Assembly: GCA_003452695.1 (NCBI GenBank)
Contig: DMNP01000159.1
Coordinates: 1 to 5,303, forward strand
DNA: 5,303 nucleotides
From: Eggerthellaceae bacterium
Lineage (GTDB): Bacteria; Actinomycetota; Coriobacteriia; Coriobacteriales; Eggerthellaceae
Direction: 5' to 3'
Shown: positions 5,184 through 5,303 of the stretch, one piece after another
Numbering within the stretch: position 1 is the first letter of the stretch
Layout of the letters: the number at the start of each line of letters is the position of its first letter
Notes under the pieces: generated by a model
What the model was told of the DNA's origin: nothing
The model's database searches: none
What the model saw: the letters and a program-made list of their open reading frames with translations, nothing else
Position numbers and translations under genes: made by a program

Positions 5184-5303
5184 CTATTTCACCTTCACGA
5201 CGAGCTTCACGTTCTTCACGGTGGTCTTGGCGTAGCTGCCCTTGGCAGCGGCGGTGCAGGCCACCTTCAGCGTATAGGTTCCCTTCTTGGTTCCCTTCTT
5301 CAC
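5184..5303 (-). CDS. C-terminal end of a probable cell-surface protein with an Ig-like/bacterial repeat domain (partial)
   Basis: Thirty-nine codons and a TAG stop (5186-5184) are present; the rest lies beyond the window. The peptide starts VKKGTKKGTYTLKV and ends with alternating Val/Lys strands, TTVKNVKLVVKVK. It has 11 lysines and no acidic residue. The pattern KGTY.LKV..TA...Y....VKNVK is typical of the last beta strands of Ig-like repeats in large secreted proteins of gut Gram-positive bacteria, where such a domain may help wall attachment or simply end a repeat array. No LPXTG motif or membrane anchor is visible at this end, so the protein is not sortase-anchored here. Assignment rests on pattern recognition of a short segment. 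It lies 160 nt upstream of malQ on the same strand and probably belongs to a separate transcript. Confidence 0.6.
   Translation of the reverse strand: MKKGTKKGTYTLKVACTAAAKGSYAKTTVKNVKLVVKVK
5277..5300 (-). repeat. Perfect tandem 12-bp repeat coding for Lys-Lys-Gly-Thr twice
   Basis: The 12-mer GGTTCCCTTCTT occurs at 5277-5288 and again at 5289-5300, in frame in the surface-protein gene, giving KKGT-KKGT. The next codon (5301-5303) breaks the pattern, so only two copies are seen. Confidence 0.85.

Noticed and set aside
1..5303. CRISPR array, tRNA/rRNA genes, insertion sequence or phage genes
   Set aside because: No regularly spaced repeats, no tRNA-like cloverleaf or rRNA motifs, and no transposase or integrase motif were seen on either strand.

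Overview
The window is a GC-rich bacterial segment in which every supportable gene lies on the minus strand, so transcription runs from high to low coordinates. The high GC, the AldA-type aldehyde dehydrogenase, the GH13/GH77 fusion and the Lys-rich end of an Ig-like surface protein together suggest a gut or oral anaerobe of the Coriobacteriia (Eggerthella/Slackia/Collinsella-like). This placement is inference; no rRNA or marker gene is present.

In transcription order: (1) 5303-5184 is the last 39 codons of a probable surface protein, entering from outside the window. (2) 5183-5024 is an intergenic region with two copies of the palindrome CAACGTTG, an AT-rich possible -10 box and a 16-bp hairpin in the leader of the next gene. 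(3) 5023-2249 is a 924-residue 4-alpha-glucanotransferase (MalQ, family GH77) whose first half is a non-catalytic remnant of a GH13 amylase-type enzyme. (4) 2248-2081 holds a hairpin overlapping the malQ stop, a recognisable promoter and the leader of the next gene. (5) 2080-626 is an aldehyde dehydrogenase very close to E. coli lactaldehyde/glycolaldehyde dehydrogenase AldA. (6) 625-486 contains a perfect 10-bp hairpin. (7) 485-252 is a small glutaredoxin-like protein. (8) 249-1 is the start of a major facilitator transporter, only 2 nt after the glutaredoxin stop and leaving the window.

How they may work together: malQ appears to be its own unit, acting on maltodextrin or glycogen breakdown products in the cytoplasm. 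The ald-grx-MFS genes look like a second unit driven from the promoter near 2166-2193, combining aldehyde oxidation, thiol redox and transport of an unknown substrate.

The most unusual item is the malQ product. It keeps the N-terminal beta-sandwich and the C-terminal part of a GH13 enzyme. Most of the (beta/alpha)8 barrel, with the GH13 nucleophile and acid/base, is missing without any frameshift, and Ala/Gly-rich low-complexity stretches stand where conserved segments are expected. The GH77 catalytic residues are intact.
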